From Irpex lacteus (lineage: Eukaryota > Basidiomycota > Agaricomycetes > Polyporales > Irpicaceae), in assembly GCA_001986395.2 (NCBI GenBank), contig MQVO02000026.1, positions 62,001 through 126,000 of the forward strand: a DNA stretch of 64,000 nucleotides, given 5' to 3'. A program made the position numbers and the translations under genes. This document shows, piece by piece, positions 11,603 to 24,300 of the stretch (positions are counted from its first letter, which is position 1; each line of letters starts with the position of its first letter). The notes under the pieces are model-generated. The model was not told the origin of the DNA. It did no database searches and saw only the letters and a program-made list of their open reading frames with translations.

Positions 11603-14306
11603 TCAACGTTCACCCCCCTCCTTCAACGATTTAGTACGCGAACGCGTGTTGTACCTCGTCTGCTCCGAGGACGCCGTACGAACGATCGGCTTCGCTTTCT
11701 GCTGCCTCGACCTCTTCGTACGTCCCTCCGAACCTTCCACCTCCACCTTAGCGTCCTCATCGCCAACGCGGTGCCGCTTCGAAGTTGAACGCGACATGGA
11801 TGGCGGTACACCACTGCCCGACGCGACAGGCGGCGTAACGTCCGCCGCATTCTTCTGCCGGCTGGTGCTGCGAGTTACGCGACGAACGGGGATAGAGGCT
11901 GGAGGCGGCATGCTGGAGCTCGCGCCGTCGTCAGGCCGAGTAGGCTGAGGTGCCAGGTTACGTGAGGATTTGTGCGATTGCGTGACGCAGGCTTCGTGAG
12001 CTGCTGCCAACTGTATGTATTCGTCCAGCTTGGATGTCTTCGGGTATTGGTCCTCGACCGCATCATCACCTTTGGGCCAATCGCCTGTGTCGATAAGCTT
12101 TTGGAGACGATCGATGAGAGGGTCGACGTCCTCCATGTCTCGAACCGCTTGCTTGTGTGGAGCACGTTCGTCCTCGTTGATCGCGTCCCGCCATAGATGA
12201 TATTTTCGTAGAGTACTTGCAAATTCATGAAGAGCTTTTGTAAGCGGCGCGCATTCGAACTGGACTGTTGTGATCTTGTTCTTCGTGAGGGCTGCATGCT
12301 TCAAGTCTCCTCCAAAATACACAATTTGTCCTTCGGCGCCCGTCTTAGTTTGCATTTCGTCGAAGATATCTAAGCTGGGTTTCCCCTGGATTGGATCGTA
12401 GGATTTGATCTTGAAGAAGTGCAACGCGGTGTGATAGAACACCCAGAACGTCGACTCAATATCGTCGTAAATGCTATGCGCCTTTTTCTCATTCTGAAGG
12501 ATGTCAATGGACATAAATTGCCATGTTCCCTATGACATATGGTCAACAAGTGGTACCGAGGAGCGTCGAAAACGCTGATGGCTTACTGTACGGTAGAGAT
12601 GGGTTTTCCGAGCCAGGTCGTCTGTACGGATAGCATGGTCCCAGTCGTTCAGAATGCCTTCAAAGCTCAGATTCAACATGACGTTGTTGATACTGATATC
12701 GCGGTGCAAGACGTGAGCCTCGTAGTACGCATTCTTGACAGCTACAAACACACGATTAGGATTAGCAACGAGAAAGATCGGAAGACGTGAGAACAAACCT
12801 ATCAGAACGTTTCGTATCGCTATCAGTAACTCTTTACTACTGCGCACCATGTTCAGAGGGATGGCCAGCTCCTGCACGATCCGATGGAGAACATGCCGGC
12901 GGAGCCACCCGGGTCGAGGGACCCAGGGGCAGTCCTTTATGTCCTGGGTCTTGGTCTGCAGAGTACCGTCTGTACCTGCTACATCTCCGCATGAAATGAC
13001 GATCGGCAGGTATTTACGGAGTTCTGCATGCTGCGCGAGATGTTCGTAGACATCCGCCTCAGAGATCGAATCGCCCACGCGCCAAGTGTCTTTGAGAAAC
13101 ACGAGTTTTTGTTTTTCCACCCAATACGCAAGATATCCTCGGGTGGAACGGCTGCACAGCGACCCGACTTCAAAGAAGGGCCGACAGACAATGTACTGGT
13201 CCTTCTCGGTTTTGTCTTCGGAAGTTTTGCGAACGGTAGTGATGTTGTACGCGGGATATGACGGAAGAACAGTGGCCTTCAGCTGTTTGATCAGCTGGTC
13301 CGGATAGCGAAAGGCTTGGGTATGCTGCTCTACAGCGTCCCGAAGCCTTTCTACGTCGGCATCCTCCGCTATGGTGACGTTGGGGTCGAAGCCGCGTTGC
13401 TCGGGAGTCGCATGAGCGTAGCGGAACAAGAACTCCGCAAGCCAGTTCGTCTTCGTCTTACGATCTTCACGAGGAACGATGTAGTCAAAGGCCTCGGAGA
13501 CGCATGCTCCCGCCCGGTCCCAACGAATGAGACGAGCCTTGTGACCGTTGATCGAGACGGAGAAGACGTGTGTGCGATGCTGCAAAGCCATCACCAGGGT
13601 GGCGTAGTCGATCTGCTGGCCGCGGTTCCTGATACTGCTACTTGTCATCTTATGAAACTCGTCAGGCTCTGCTTTTAACGTGGCTGTCGCAGATTGCCAC
13701 TCTTCGTGGACGCGCTCGGCATCGTTGACCTCCGGATGGAACGCGTCGTCGGTGACCCGAGGCTTGAATTCGATAGGAATATCCATCAAGGACATGCATT
13801 GGCCGAGGGCAGCCTCTTCAGTGATACCATCCGCCATGAAGAGTCCGCAATCTGGCTTCACTTTGGACGTCGCGTCACCTTTGGTCGAGGTGTTTCGAAG
13901 CACGAACTTTGGACAGCAGCCTGAGGCTTCAATCGCCTCCACCTGTCACACCAATCCATATCATGGTGTGAGCCACGGCCACAAATAAAAATTTCATAAT
14001 TTTACGCACGAATGGTTCATACATGTTCGTCTCCTGGCCTTGCCCGCATGGCACTTTACTGAAGTCGACGTAGGGAGTGACGCGACGTCGGACTTTGGGG
14101 ACGAAGTCGACGAACTTCGAGGGGGCATACGGACCAGTGAAGTGTCCAGCGAGTTCTTTGCACAGGTGAAGGCGACGTTCCTCTGCCTTGATTTGATCCT
14201 TCGAGAATGTCATGAAGCCTTTGACGGTGACTTTGGGTGGCGAACTCGTGAGAGGTGGTTGGACTGGCGGGTCTGGGGTCTGCGGGGTCGTAGGTGAATT
14301 AGACAT
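11603..14306 (-). CDS. FunK1-type protein kinase-like protein
   Basis: Member of the fungal-type kinase family (FunK1) expanded in agaricomycetes. Translation from MSNSPTTPQTPDPP (ATG at 14306; an in-frame ATG at 14378 is the alternative) gives a proline-rich start and an N-terminal FunK1 region. An intron of about 40 nt near 13945 follows. The long second exon contains the C-terminal lobe, with catalytic loop HRDISINNVML near 12690 and a metal-binding motif NDWDHA in place of DFG. Introns at about 12745-12800 and 12530-12600 lead into GTWQFMSIDILQ and the rest of the lobe. The last 120 or so residues are Ser/Arg/Lys-rich and probably disordered. Substrate unknown. HRD and Asn are kept, so catalysis is possible, but DWD instead of DFG is typical of this divergent family. 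Confidence 0.85.
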
Positions 14307-14710
14307 TGTCGTGGAGGTTGAGGAGAAAGAGTTGAACACACCTTGTGGCAGGTACGCACGTTCTATACACGCGGACAATGGCTGGGTGGCGGAGTGTTGC
14401 TGTGGTAGGGTTCAAACACCGCACCTGCCCCTTTGGGCCGACATGTGGCGCCTAGTGACCACCGTTTGATGTTCGGCGAGATCTCGGCGCACTGGTGCTG
14501 AATGGCGCCCACGGCACTGCTGCCTCACGCACAAGGCCCTTACACCACGGGCAAATGCCGATCAGTGGCTTTCAGAAAGGCACATAATAACAATGGATTG
14601 AGTTACATAATCGCACATTTAGAAGCGGTTTTATCCCTGCAGTAAAAAGTCAACTTCATTGTTCTTTCTTGTCATTATTCTCCGGGCTGAGTGTAAGGCT
14701 GTGGGACCGT

Positions 14711-14866
14711 CGAAAAACCATCGAAAAGTGATAACGTTCGCTGCGAACAAAGGTATACAATCCGCTGGGTAGCAATCGGGAGCGATCTGGCGTAACCAAT
14801 TTTGGTGTGTAGCGAGGGTGTTTCCTTTATGCTCACTGAAAGGGTTCACTTTTCGATGGTTTTTCG
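14711..14866. repeat. 21-bp perfect inverted repeat
   Basis: The arm at 14711-14731 (CGAAAAACCATCGAAAAGTGA) is perfectly complementary to 14846-14866, with about 114 bases between. The right arm is followed by a second partial copy (TCACTTTTCGACGG near 14868-14881) that pairs with the outer edge of the left arm, CCGTCGAAAA from 14707. Sequence next to each arm is also similar in direct orientation (GCGAACAAAGGTATA and GCGGAACAAAGGTTATA). This suggests a small non-autonomous mobile element or its remains; no target-site duplication was identified. Confidence 0.6.
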
Positions 14867-15316
14867 CTCACTTTTCGACGGTTCTTCGTGCGGAACAAAG
14901 GTTATATGTTTCCTCACACATGAATGTTCTGTGATGTTTCCGAATATCTAATTAAAAGGCGCTTTATCTGCGACACGTTAGGTGTGTGTATCGATTCCTT
15001 TCTCGCGGATTTCGGGCGCGCTCTGATCAGCTTTTGCCCGCGGTGTTATTTTTGAGGCCTCGCAACTCGAGTCGAAGACAGATTTGGGTACGTAGCGCTG
15101 TCGCTTGCTCGGGTGGTCGTTCAACGTTCAACAACACCATCGACCTGATCGACGAACTTGAGTCTTCGAGCGGTGATACTGCGTCACATGTCACATCCAC
15201 CGCTAAGAACTCACTGTCACACGTCGCACGGCCACCATCCGCTTGTCACAATATATTTCGGATTTTACTCGATTTTCCCCGCCCCTGCGGGGCATGTACA
15301 TATTCCATCCGCTAAC

Positions 15317-16695
15317 GTACACGCCCAGGCGAAAAAGATATCGTGCGGATAAAACTGAGAAAGTTAGCACGGTGATAGTTAGGAGATATACTGTGATTAT
15401 ATTTCAGATAGCCGGCGTATAAATAAATGATTTATCCTGACGGTATCGTCACAACGGTATCCTGGCGGTGTCAAATGTACATAACCGTGAACCAGACAGG
15501 ATATACACCGTGGTGATCCGGAGTATAACGACGAGATGAATTTTGTGGATATCCGGTTGATATCCTAAGTACGACATCCACTGGATATACACGGCTGGGA
15601 TGTCCCGAAGGTATCCCAAGGATATCCTGAGCATATCGACGGGCGGCACTCCTCATCACAAACGTCGCAAAGTTGAAAGTTCCTAAGTTCAGAAACGCGT
15701 GAGTGACCTAGACGCCTTATGTTCCTTTCTTACTACTTCCACGTCACTCCCTCTTCTCTCTATTCACACATCCCAGTGTTGCACCCATCCTCCACCAATT
15801 GCTCGATGCAAGGCCGCGCCGATGACGATGCCAAGATATGCCTAGGGAATTATGGTGGCAGACTTTGGACATAGGTACGTCGACCCGAAACCCCCACACA
15901 CTACGTCCTCGACGCGCGGCCTGCGATACGTAGCGCTAATAAAAGTTGTTATTCCTTAGAACAATGGATCCAATGCAACGCAGCATAGCAGCAACCAGCA
16001 TGACGAACTCGATCAGTGAAACTCCTCACCAGCACTGCCTACGAAAGGGCCGTTACGCGCGCCGCAGCTGCACATAGCAGCCAGCTAGTGTCCTCCCCGC
16101 CCTAACACATTGCTTGAGCACGGTGAGCACGACACATTTCACGTGCCATTATTGATCACGTCCGCATACCTACAACGCTGCCTCCCTCACTGTGTCCATA
16201 CGCACGCGCCCCGTCCCCCTCTATATACATCCGAACTGTCTCAACCATTTTCTGCTGTAACTCTTCCCCCGACATTTCCTTCACAGTATACCGTTGTTGT
16301 AACAGTCTGTGTACATGTACTACCTATACGTGTCTATATTTTTGAATAATATGTGATGGCCTACGGGGCTGCTATTGTCTGTACTAGTAAAGCATGGATC
16401 CATATGTAATGGCTAGCCTGTAACTCATACGCACTGCACGGTTAGCTGAGGTATATAGCACGTTCCAATGCCCTACTGATATTCTACAGGCCGATACAGC
16501 TAAGGTACATTGAGTATAGCTCCGTGTTATACACACGATATCCTTCGTATAACTCTATTGGATATCCACCGGATATCACACACGCCGATATCCACAGTTT
16601 ATACTGCGAAAGTTAACCGACGGATATGACGCCGGTATCACGACGTTATTCCCGGTGCGGTATCCTCCAGATATCTTTTTCGCCGAGGCGTGTAC
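15317..16695. repeat. Widely spaced 26-bp inverted pair
   Basis: 15317-15342 and 16670-16695 are inverted copies matching at 24 of 26 positions; the core is GGCGAAAAAGATATC. Beyond the arms the two flanks share further similarity, such as TGTCACACGTC followed by CCATCCGCT (near 15220 and near 16755). Inside the arms both sides carry CGGTATCC and GGATATCC words. No transposase frame lies between, so this could be a non-autonomous DNA element or two related short elements in opposite orientation. Confidence 0.5.
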
Positions 16696-17005
16696 CGGTG
16701 TCACAGCCGCTTCGCGTCTCATCTGCTCATCCGCTACGGTGAGTTTTGTCACACGTCACAACCCCATCCGCTCAGCGCTGAAATATACAGTATCGCTAAG
16801 CGGAACAGGTTCAACCTTGGTATACTGTCACATGCGAGATTAGCATCAGCTATAGATACAGAACGGAGTCAACTTTGCCCATGGTGATTGTGACAGTAAA
16901 GGATTGATGGGAGGAGCCGACTTCTGATTTCCTCAAATGGGCATAATCGGGCGCTTACGATGTGCCCCACGGTTTTCAGCACACTACCACATTGACGAAG
17001 CTGAC

Positions 17006-17973
17006 ATGCGAACGGTGGTCTCATACGACGACATTGCCACCACTCAACGTGTCTCTTTGCAACAGCTAGGTCCGCCTCTTCCTTCATCCAACCAGCCCCC
17101 TTCTAAAAAGCGAAGAATCGCGCAACAAAAGTCGACACCATCCCGCTTGCATCACCAACACTGGGATGATCCAGGAAGCGATGCAGACACCATCACATAC
17201 GACGGGGCTACTGGGACCGAAGACATGCGCTATGAAGAGCAAGAGGAGGAGGAGGAGGACGAGAGCCGTGACTTGACACAAGAGGAAATCTGGGACGATT
17301 CTGCCCTCATAGAGGCTTGGAACTCTGCCACCGCCGAATACGAGGTTCGTGTCGTCTCACATCGTTCGCATACTCTAACACGTCATACAGGCATACCACG
17401 GGAAAGGCAAGGATTGGAAGAAGGAGCCGGTCAAGAAATCACCGCTGTCAGTACCCATTCCATCCCCAACACCCTTGCGTGTCTCATCCTGCGTACTACA
17501 GATGGTACAACATACCACCCGAGAACGCGTCAAATGGCACCAAGTCTGCGGCAGGACCGACTGCAGATGCTGAACATGGCACAGTCGAAGACGACTCGAC
17601 TCCCATCAACTTCAACACATACATCCCCACGCACGACCCTTCACTCGCAGGAGCCACCGCTGCGGCCCCTGCAAGTGCTGGGCCAGAATTCTCTCAATAC
17701 ACTCTGTCCGATCCATCAGGCTCGAACGTCACCGCGAACGAAGCCTTCCAGAAAGCTCTGTCTGCCACGTACTGGGCAGGCTATTGGACTGCTGTGTACC
17801 ACGTACGTGTTCTTCGTTGTCTACGAAACGAGCCGCCACTAACGTGTATGTAGTGCCAGGTTAACTCAACGGGTAAGGAAGTTGCCGACGCCGATGGAGA
17901 GCGGGCTGATGGTCCTGACGGTGAGGAGGACGAAGACGAGTCCTCGGCTGATCTGCTTACTACTCAGAGGTAA
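17006..17973 (+). CDS. smn1: Survival motor neuron (SMN) orthologue
   Basis: Core component of the SMN complex that loads Sm rings onto spliceosomal snRNAs. The start chosen is MRTVVSYDDI (17006); an in-frame ATG at 16937 is less likely. The Gemin2-binding motif reads EEIWDDSALIEAWNSATAEY (near 17280-17340), followed across an intron by AYHGKGKDWKKEP. The C-terminal YG-box, which drives oligomerisation, reads ALSATYWAGYWTAVYHCQV near 17755-17865. Introns are 17345-17390, 17447-17501 and 17803-17853, and each restores the frame. Like many fungal SMN proteins, it seems to lack an aromatic-caged Tudor domain: between the two motifs is a Ser/Thr/Pro/Ala-rich linker. A short acidic tail ends in LLTTQR. 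The upstream part has a KKRR basic stretch compatible with nuclear localisation. Confidence 0.9.
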
Positions 17974-18393
17974 TGGATCGCGGTCATATCTTTGCGATAC
18001 TCCTCCAATCTACACGATAGTTTATTCAGGCCCGTCGTTCACCGTAGTTTTTCATGGTCATACGTAGACTCTTTCTTGAAACCCATATCCCCCTCCCCCT
18101 CCCGCAGTATGTGGGCGGGGGGTGAGGATCTGTTCGGTTTGAGCTCCGAAGATGTCAATGTGTGCAGGACTATGGCTCTGGTATTCCAGATCTTGCTCGA
18201 GGGCTCTGATGAATTGCGGAGTGACGCCTATGTCTACTCGCTTCCTGCTCCCAGAGTGTCGTGGACAAATCCTCGCGGCTGCGCAGCCCTATTCCCACAG
18301 TACACGAGGCAGGGCCCGTATAAGGTTCATACCACTCGCCACAAACCCAACCTCCATCACTCATCTACTGTATCCTCGCATACTTGCTCAACT

Positions 18394-21300
18394 ATGGCAA
18401 ATATGAAGGAAGTGTTGTATACCCAACGGGCGCGAAGCGTTCTGTCAATCCTCGACTCTGCCTCCCTTCAAGGACATGGCGACCTGGCAGAGGCCCTCGC
18501 AGAGCTGGATCGCAAGATCCATGAACCTGAGACGAATGTGGCGGAGGTGGCGAGAGATATTTGCTCTGTCCCCCACATGTTTGAAGTGGTTATGTCAGGT
18601 AAGAGTTTCCTGAGCTCTTCTACGTCTACCAAGCGTGTTCATCATGTCGGTCACTAGGCCTAGAGGAGCGCGCCGTCGAGAAAGTGGTTCGCGCGTTGAA
18701 GAACGCGTTCCCCGGGACTGACGTGGATAGATACCGATCATCGCTGTCGAAACGGCTTTTGCAAAGGCTAGCGGCCTTCTTCTCGTCGTTGAACGCTTAC
18801 CCGGACGACTCTACAAGGCGTAGTTGTCAGCAAGTGAGCAGCCAGATACCGCAACTTCATCGATCCTTGGACGTCTTGAGTAATGGAGAAGTACTCGAAG
18901 ATTCCACGGCGCACGAAGCCGTTCTCAAACTATCGGGCCTTCTGCCTCCGCGGTCAGAACGAGAAACCCGGTTCGCCCTGATGGGCCTGCTAAAAGCGCT
19001 GAAAAGCCATCTTGACGTAAGAGCTCCTCCCAAAATTTCCGAACTGCTTTACCCACCAGTCTTTTGAGCAGTACTTTCTCGGATTGTTAACGAGCAATAG
19101 GCGCTTAGGCGAGATCATTCGCTCCCAATTCTTCGAAAAGCGACAAGTAGACAGAACACTTGAGGCCGAGAGTCAAGCTGGTCAAGCACGACAAGGCAAT
19201 GCGTCTGTAGCGCTACACACTTTTTCTGGGAAGAAAACCGCGCTCGTCATCAACGCCATCGAAGGATTTGGTGATCGACGAATACTGATGTCGTCAAGGA
19301 CAATCCGAGATCTCAAGAAGGCTCGAATGCGGCCGTCGTTGTACTCTGGGATTCTGCGTGTCCTCAGGTGCGTGCCCCTGCAGGCTTGCAATGAGACACT
19401 CCTCACAGCCTCTCCCAGGTCGCTGTCCGGTGGTGGGAGTGAGGGCGTAACGGAAACACTACTTGCTGTCAGCAATCTCGTCGAGGTTTACGCTGTAAAG
19501 GTTCATAGAGACTTTGCAGTCGTTGTAAGTACCCACAATATGACACCACGGTCCACTTCGTCACTCATCTTTTCGAAGTATCGCAGAGATCAATCTCCAT
19601 CTTTGTACGATGAGGTAACAGTCATCAATTATCCAATATCTCATATGACTAACAACATATACATTTCAGGGCATGGAGGACGGTACTGATGATTGATCAA
19701 CAATTCTAATTGCTTATGTGCTCATGCAACCGATAGTTATCCGAGTATTCGGGATCTTCAACACGTCGGCGCTGGAGGATGGTTTCTGGCAAGTCTTTGC
19801 GGAGCAGGTGTCCCTGCGACAAGCCGAGGCACTCGGCTCGCACGCCTCATCTCAATTCGCTACGCGAGCAAAGCAAGTAACATCGGAACAATACGCTGAT
19901 AAGGTAATGCGCTACTCAAATAACCTGAGATTTCTCTGATCGGATTTTATACACTGGCAGATACGGTCGCTGCTTGTGTACGTGCGAGATCTGGCCATAA
20001 AGCATTTCTGGACGTGTTTGACCGATCCTTCTAGCATCAGCAAATTTGTCGATCTTTCCCAAGTAAGTCCACTCAATACCTGAAAAGGATTGTCGCTGAC
20101 AATCTCTCCGTCAATACAGACGGCGCTCGAAGGTATCAATCTAGCTTGTCTACTTCGTGAAAATTTCTGAAAGTCTGGCCGGGTGTCCCGTTAGCTATCC
20201 AAAACGACGAGGAGATACACCAAGTCTTTGAGCTTTCGTACGTTCTCTCTGGTCCAGATGCACCTCCCTCGAGTTATTGACCGGAAAGTTCATTCAGGCT
20301 TCAAGAGAAGGAAGTACTCAACTATAATGGATCGTGTTACGTCGTGGGACGAAGTGGGACAGGGTCTGTGATTCAGGTATCAATATCGAAGAGTGATCCT
20401 GACGCCGATGTTCAACCCATCTAGCAAAACCACGATTATGGTTACAAAAATACTCGCTTCGGAGTGTACATTCTTTCAATACCCCGATATGATGGAGTCG
20501 AAGCCGCGGCAGATATTTGTAACACGGTCTCATACCCTTGCATACAAAGTCAAGGAGACCTTTGAAGGAATGTATCAAACGCACGTGCTCGGTATATCAA
20601 GTTCTGACGCGGCGGAGAAGACACAGCGACTTGTCAATGTCGATGAAGAAGAGAGACGAAAGCGCAAACGCTTTGGGGAACTGAATGATGATGATTTCCC
20701 ACTATTTGTGTCGTTTGATTACGTGAGCTCGACGTCTCTTTCGTCAGTCATCACCTATATTTTCTAACAAAGGTCAACCTTCAGCTGTGTTCTCTGATAG
20801 AAGAAGAACTTCGATTTGCCTGCCCCGCCTGGACAGGCCCTCCACGTGCAGATCAAATCTCATTCGATGTATTCTCTCGCCTTTACTGGCCCAAACTCGA
20901 TACATCAGCACTCTCTGGTATCGGTGAGTAAATGATATGCATCACCGGGCACGGCATTGATAGCAATATGCCGCCAGATCCCACGTTAGTCTTTGGGCAG
21001 TTGATAGGTGAACATCATTGAATGCCTCTAGTGTATTTATGCCTATGTTCTGAATGCTGACAACACATGCGTGGTCGACTGTAGGAGTTATCGAAGGCTC
21101 CGAAGAGTCTCTCTCATCCCCCGGAGGGCATATCTCGCGCGAACGATATGTCAATATGGGTCGTCCCAAGGCCGTTACACATCTCCAAGACCGTGAAAGA
21201 GTTTATGATCTGTTCGAAAAGTACAGAAGACTCAAAGCGGAAAACCATCAGCATGACATCGCTGACAGGTACATAACTATTTATTTCTTGCTTATAATCA

Positions 21301-24300
21301 ATCCATTACATTTGATCCAGGACGCACGCCATTCTTCGAGGCCTCGATAAGTCTCCGTCATCGCTCCGTGGAGCGATCGACTTTCTGTATGTATCTTGCA
21401 TTAATTTGGGCTGTGTAGCAAGAACTCAGTCGCGTTGTAGGTTTGTAGACGAAGCACAAGACAATCTCCTTGTCGACACTCGTCGTGAGTAACCTTGCGG
21501 TTCCCCAATCAGGCAAGCGTTCACATTCTTTCACAGTCCTTCGCCTTCTGTGCAACAATCCCGATGGTTTGTTCTGGGCCGGCGACACCGCTCAGGCTAT
21601 TTTCGCGGGTAGCGCCTTTACATTCAATGAGCTCAAGTCGTTTATGTGGCGAATAGAGGTCAGTATAGTTGTACACGGTATCAGAAGTCAAATTGGCTGA
21701 CACCAGCGGTTTCAAGGATGAGATCTCTCGAGATCACGAAGCTTCAAATGGCCCCCAGTATTTCGAGCTTATCACGAACTTTAGGTCCGCACAGGGCATC
21801 TTGGCTTGCGGGCAGACCTTGCTAGATTGTATCTCGATGCTTTGGCCTGAGACGATCGATAAGTTACCGAGAGAGGTAGGGCATTCAAAAGGCGCAAAGC
21901 CGCTCATGTTCGTTCAGAAGAATTGCGAGAAGCACCTTTTGCGGCTGCTCTTGGAAAGGGCGAGGTATGATTCATCAATATTGTTCTTGAAAGCTATGTG
22001 TTCATGACCTTTCTCCTTAGGGCCAAAAAAGGCACTGTTGAATTTGGAGCTGAACAATGTGAGCGCAGTGGTTCCTCCCGCTCTGCAGTACTGAGTAATC
22101 ATTGCTGTAGGTATCATCGTCCGCAACGATGCAGCGCGCATTGAGGCCCTGAAAGCTACCGAAGGTGCTTTGGATGACACCTCGCAAATCCTGTACGTCG
22201 CAAATTCATTTATGCTCGCTTCAATTCACGAAACATCCTCTCAGCACAATCTACCAAAGCAAAGGGCTCGAGTACGACGACGTGAGTTTACTCAAGCTCC
22301 CTTAGACGAGATTTCTTGTCGAGCTGCGGACGACGTCATTGCCCGATGTGACTGATACTGACAATGCAATTCGATTTAACATAGGTCATCATTTACAATT
22401 TCTTTGAAGACTCTCATTGCGAACTGTCACAATGGCGCCATCTTCTCAGCCAATGCACGAGTACTGATTTGTATGGTCTCCCCAGCTTCGAAGCGGATAC
22501 CAAATTTGACGCCATTGCGAGAGAGGCACGTCTCGTTGCTTTACTCGTACCTTATCCAGATGTTGATACTATTTGACAACACCAACAGCTAAAGTCACTT
22601 TATGTCGCCTGCACGCGAGCGAGGCACAACTTATGGGTGATAGACACGTCCGAAAAAGCGGAGATTATGAAGGTGAGCATTGATCAAAACTGACAAGATG
22701 ATTTCGTCTAATTCTCTATGGCCTGGCAGCGTATTTGGGAAAAGAATGATGAGATTGACTGGCAGGAATGCGCTCCTGATATTCATCTCTTTGCCTCTGC
22801 TTCTACCAAGGCAATGTGGAGAAACAAGGGCTATGAATACTTCGGGCGCGGGTATTACGATCTTGCTAGAAAGGCATATCGGAACGCTGGCCTCCTCCAC
22901 GACGCTGCCGTAGCTTCAGCGTACCTACTCCGGGAGAATGCCGAGACTTTATATACATCCGCCGTTCAAGTTGTCGACAGAGGCGGAAGAAGTCATGCTT
23001 ACAGGGAGGCAGCGAATGCATTCGACGAGGTAGCCCCAGGAGCAAATGGAGAAGACAGATTAGCGTACTATCGCATCGCAGCTGAGTGCTTTCTCCAAAT
23101 ACCCGATGAAGCTCGTGCTGCCGTCGCGTTTGAAAATGCTCGCGATTATAATCAAGCCATCAAGCTGCATCGTGGTGTTGGCAACTTCCAGCAGATCATC
23201 CAGCTTCTTTGCGAGATGAAAGACGCATTGAAGCCTGATACTCTTCTGAAAGTGCAGTACGCTTCGCAATTGTTTTGTCTGTTGCGTGTACCCATTGCGT
23301 GAGTCGATACGATTCTATCGTGCCTGCCAGCTGACATTCGAGTCTGATTGCAGCCTGAGTGACGCATTGGCCGTATTTTCTGATGGGACAGAAATCACTC
23401 GTTTTGCATCCAGGCACGGACTGGACTCTGCCCAAGTCGCAGTGCTGGAGCACGAAGACGACCTTCTGCAAGCAGCTCGACATCGGCTTCAAATGGACCA
23501 GCCTATTGCTGCATTGAGTCTTCTTCGGCGTTGCTGCTCTCACAGCAAAGACTCGATTGCTGCCCTCCTTACAGAAGTTCTATCGGCATGCTGGCGCAAC
23601 ACAACATTGGCTACTCTTGATTGGGAAGACAAGTTGTCGCAAAAGACGAAGAAGACAGAGGCGTTGGGTATGATACTGGCTGACGCAGAAGCGGAGCCCT
23701 ACAACAGTTCTCGGAAGATAGAGGTGCGCGTGGCTTCCTGTTATGGACTATTATCGGATCCGCTGACCGGTGTTGCTGTTTTTTGAAGCGATCGATGTTT
23801 CGCGCAATCTTTAACGAAGACCTCCCATCACTGCGCAGGCTTGCATTCAGTCCCTACTCGAGAAAAGGCTATGCAGCTCTACTGTGCTTGTCGCGCGTCA
23901 TATTACCCCCTAGTTCATGTCATGGCAAAGGCGATACAGACATACTGCGATGGCTGGAAGACTTTCTGCCAATGGCTCGCCTGTTAGGATCCTTGTGCGC
24001 GCGGAAAGATCCGTTTCACAGCTCCTCTGTCCAGCGCCTTCTTGGTTTTAGGACAGTGACCCCAACTGTATTCCGCTTGCTACCCGGAAGCGCGATTGAG
24101 AAACACGCAATTGCCAGGAAAACACCATTCATGGAAACGGGTGAAGCGGCGACGCGCCACGGCCATCTCATCTCCAAAGATGTCCTGCGCAGTCTCTTGG
24201 ATAATTGTCTGACAGGATCTCTAGGGCGTAGGGTGCTCGAAGCCGTCTCAACTCTTCGCTCAGAGGTCCGACTCAAGACAGGTACAAAAGGCAAGGCAAA

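Larger units (their letters stand above)
14307..17005. other. 2.7 kb gene-free region with inverted repeats
   Basis: No coding frame that I can support. The region contains a compact inverted repeat (14711-14866) and a widely spaced inverted pair (15317-15342 and 16670-16695). Two patches rich in GGATATCC/CGGTATCC-type words lie at about 15400-15650 and 16530-16690. The SMN gene promoter must lie at its right end. Confidence 0.5.

Noticed and set aside
19525..19586. Intron starting GTAAGT at 19525
   Set aside because: Its removal (62 nt to the nearby CAG) breaks the frame, while reading through leads in frame to SLYDE and the next real intron.
20341..20430. Loss of the P-loop lysine (frame reads GRSGTGSVIQ)
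   Set aside because: A GT-AG intron at 20364-20424 restores GRSGTGKTT exactly, so the ATP site is intact.
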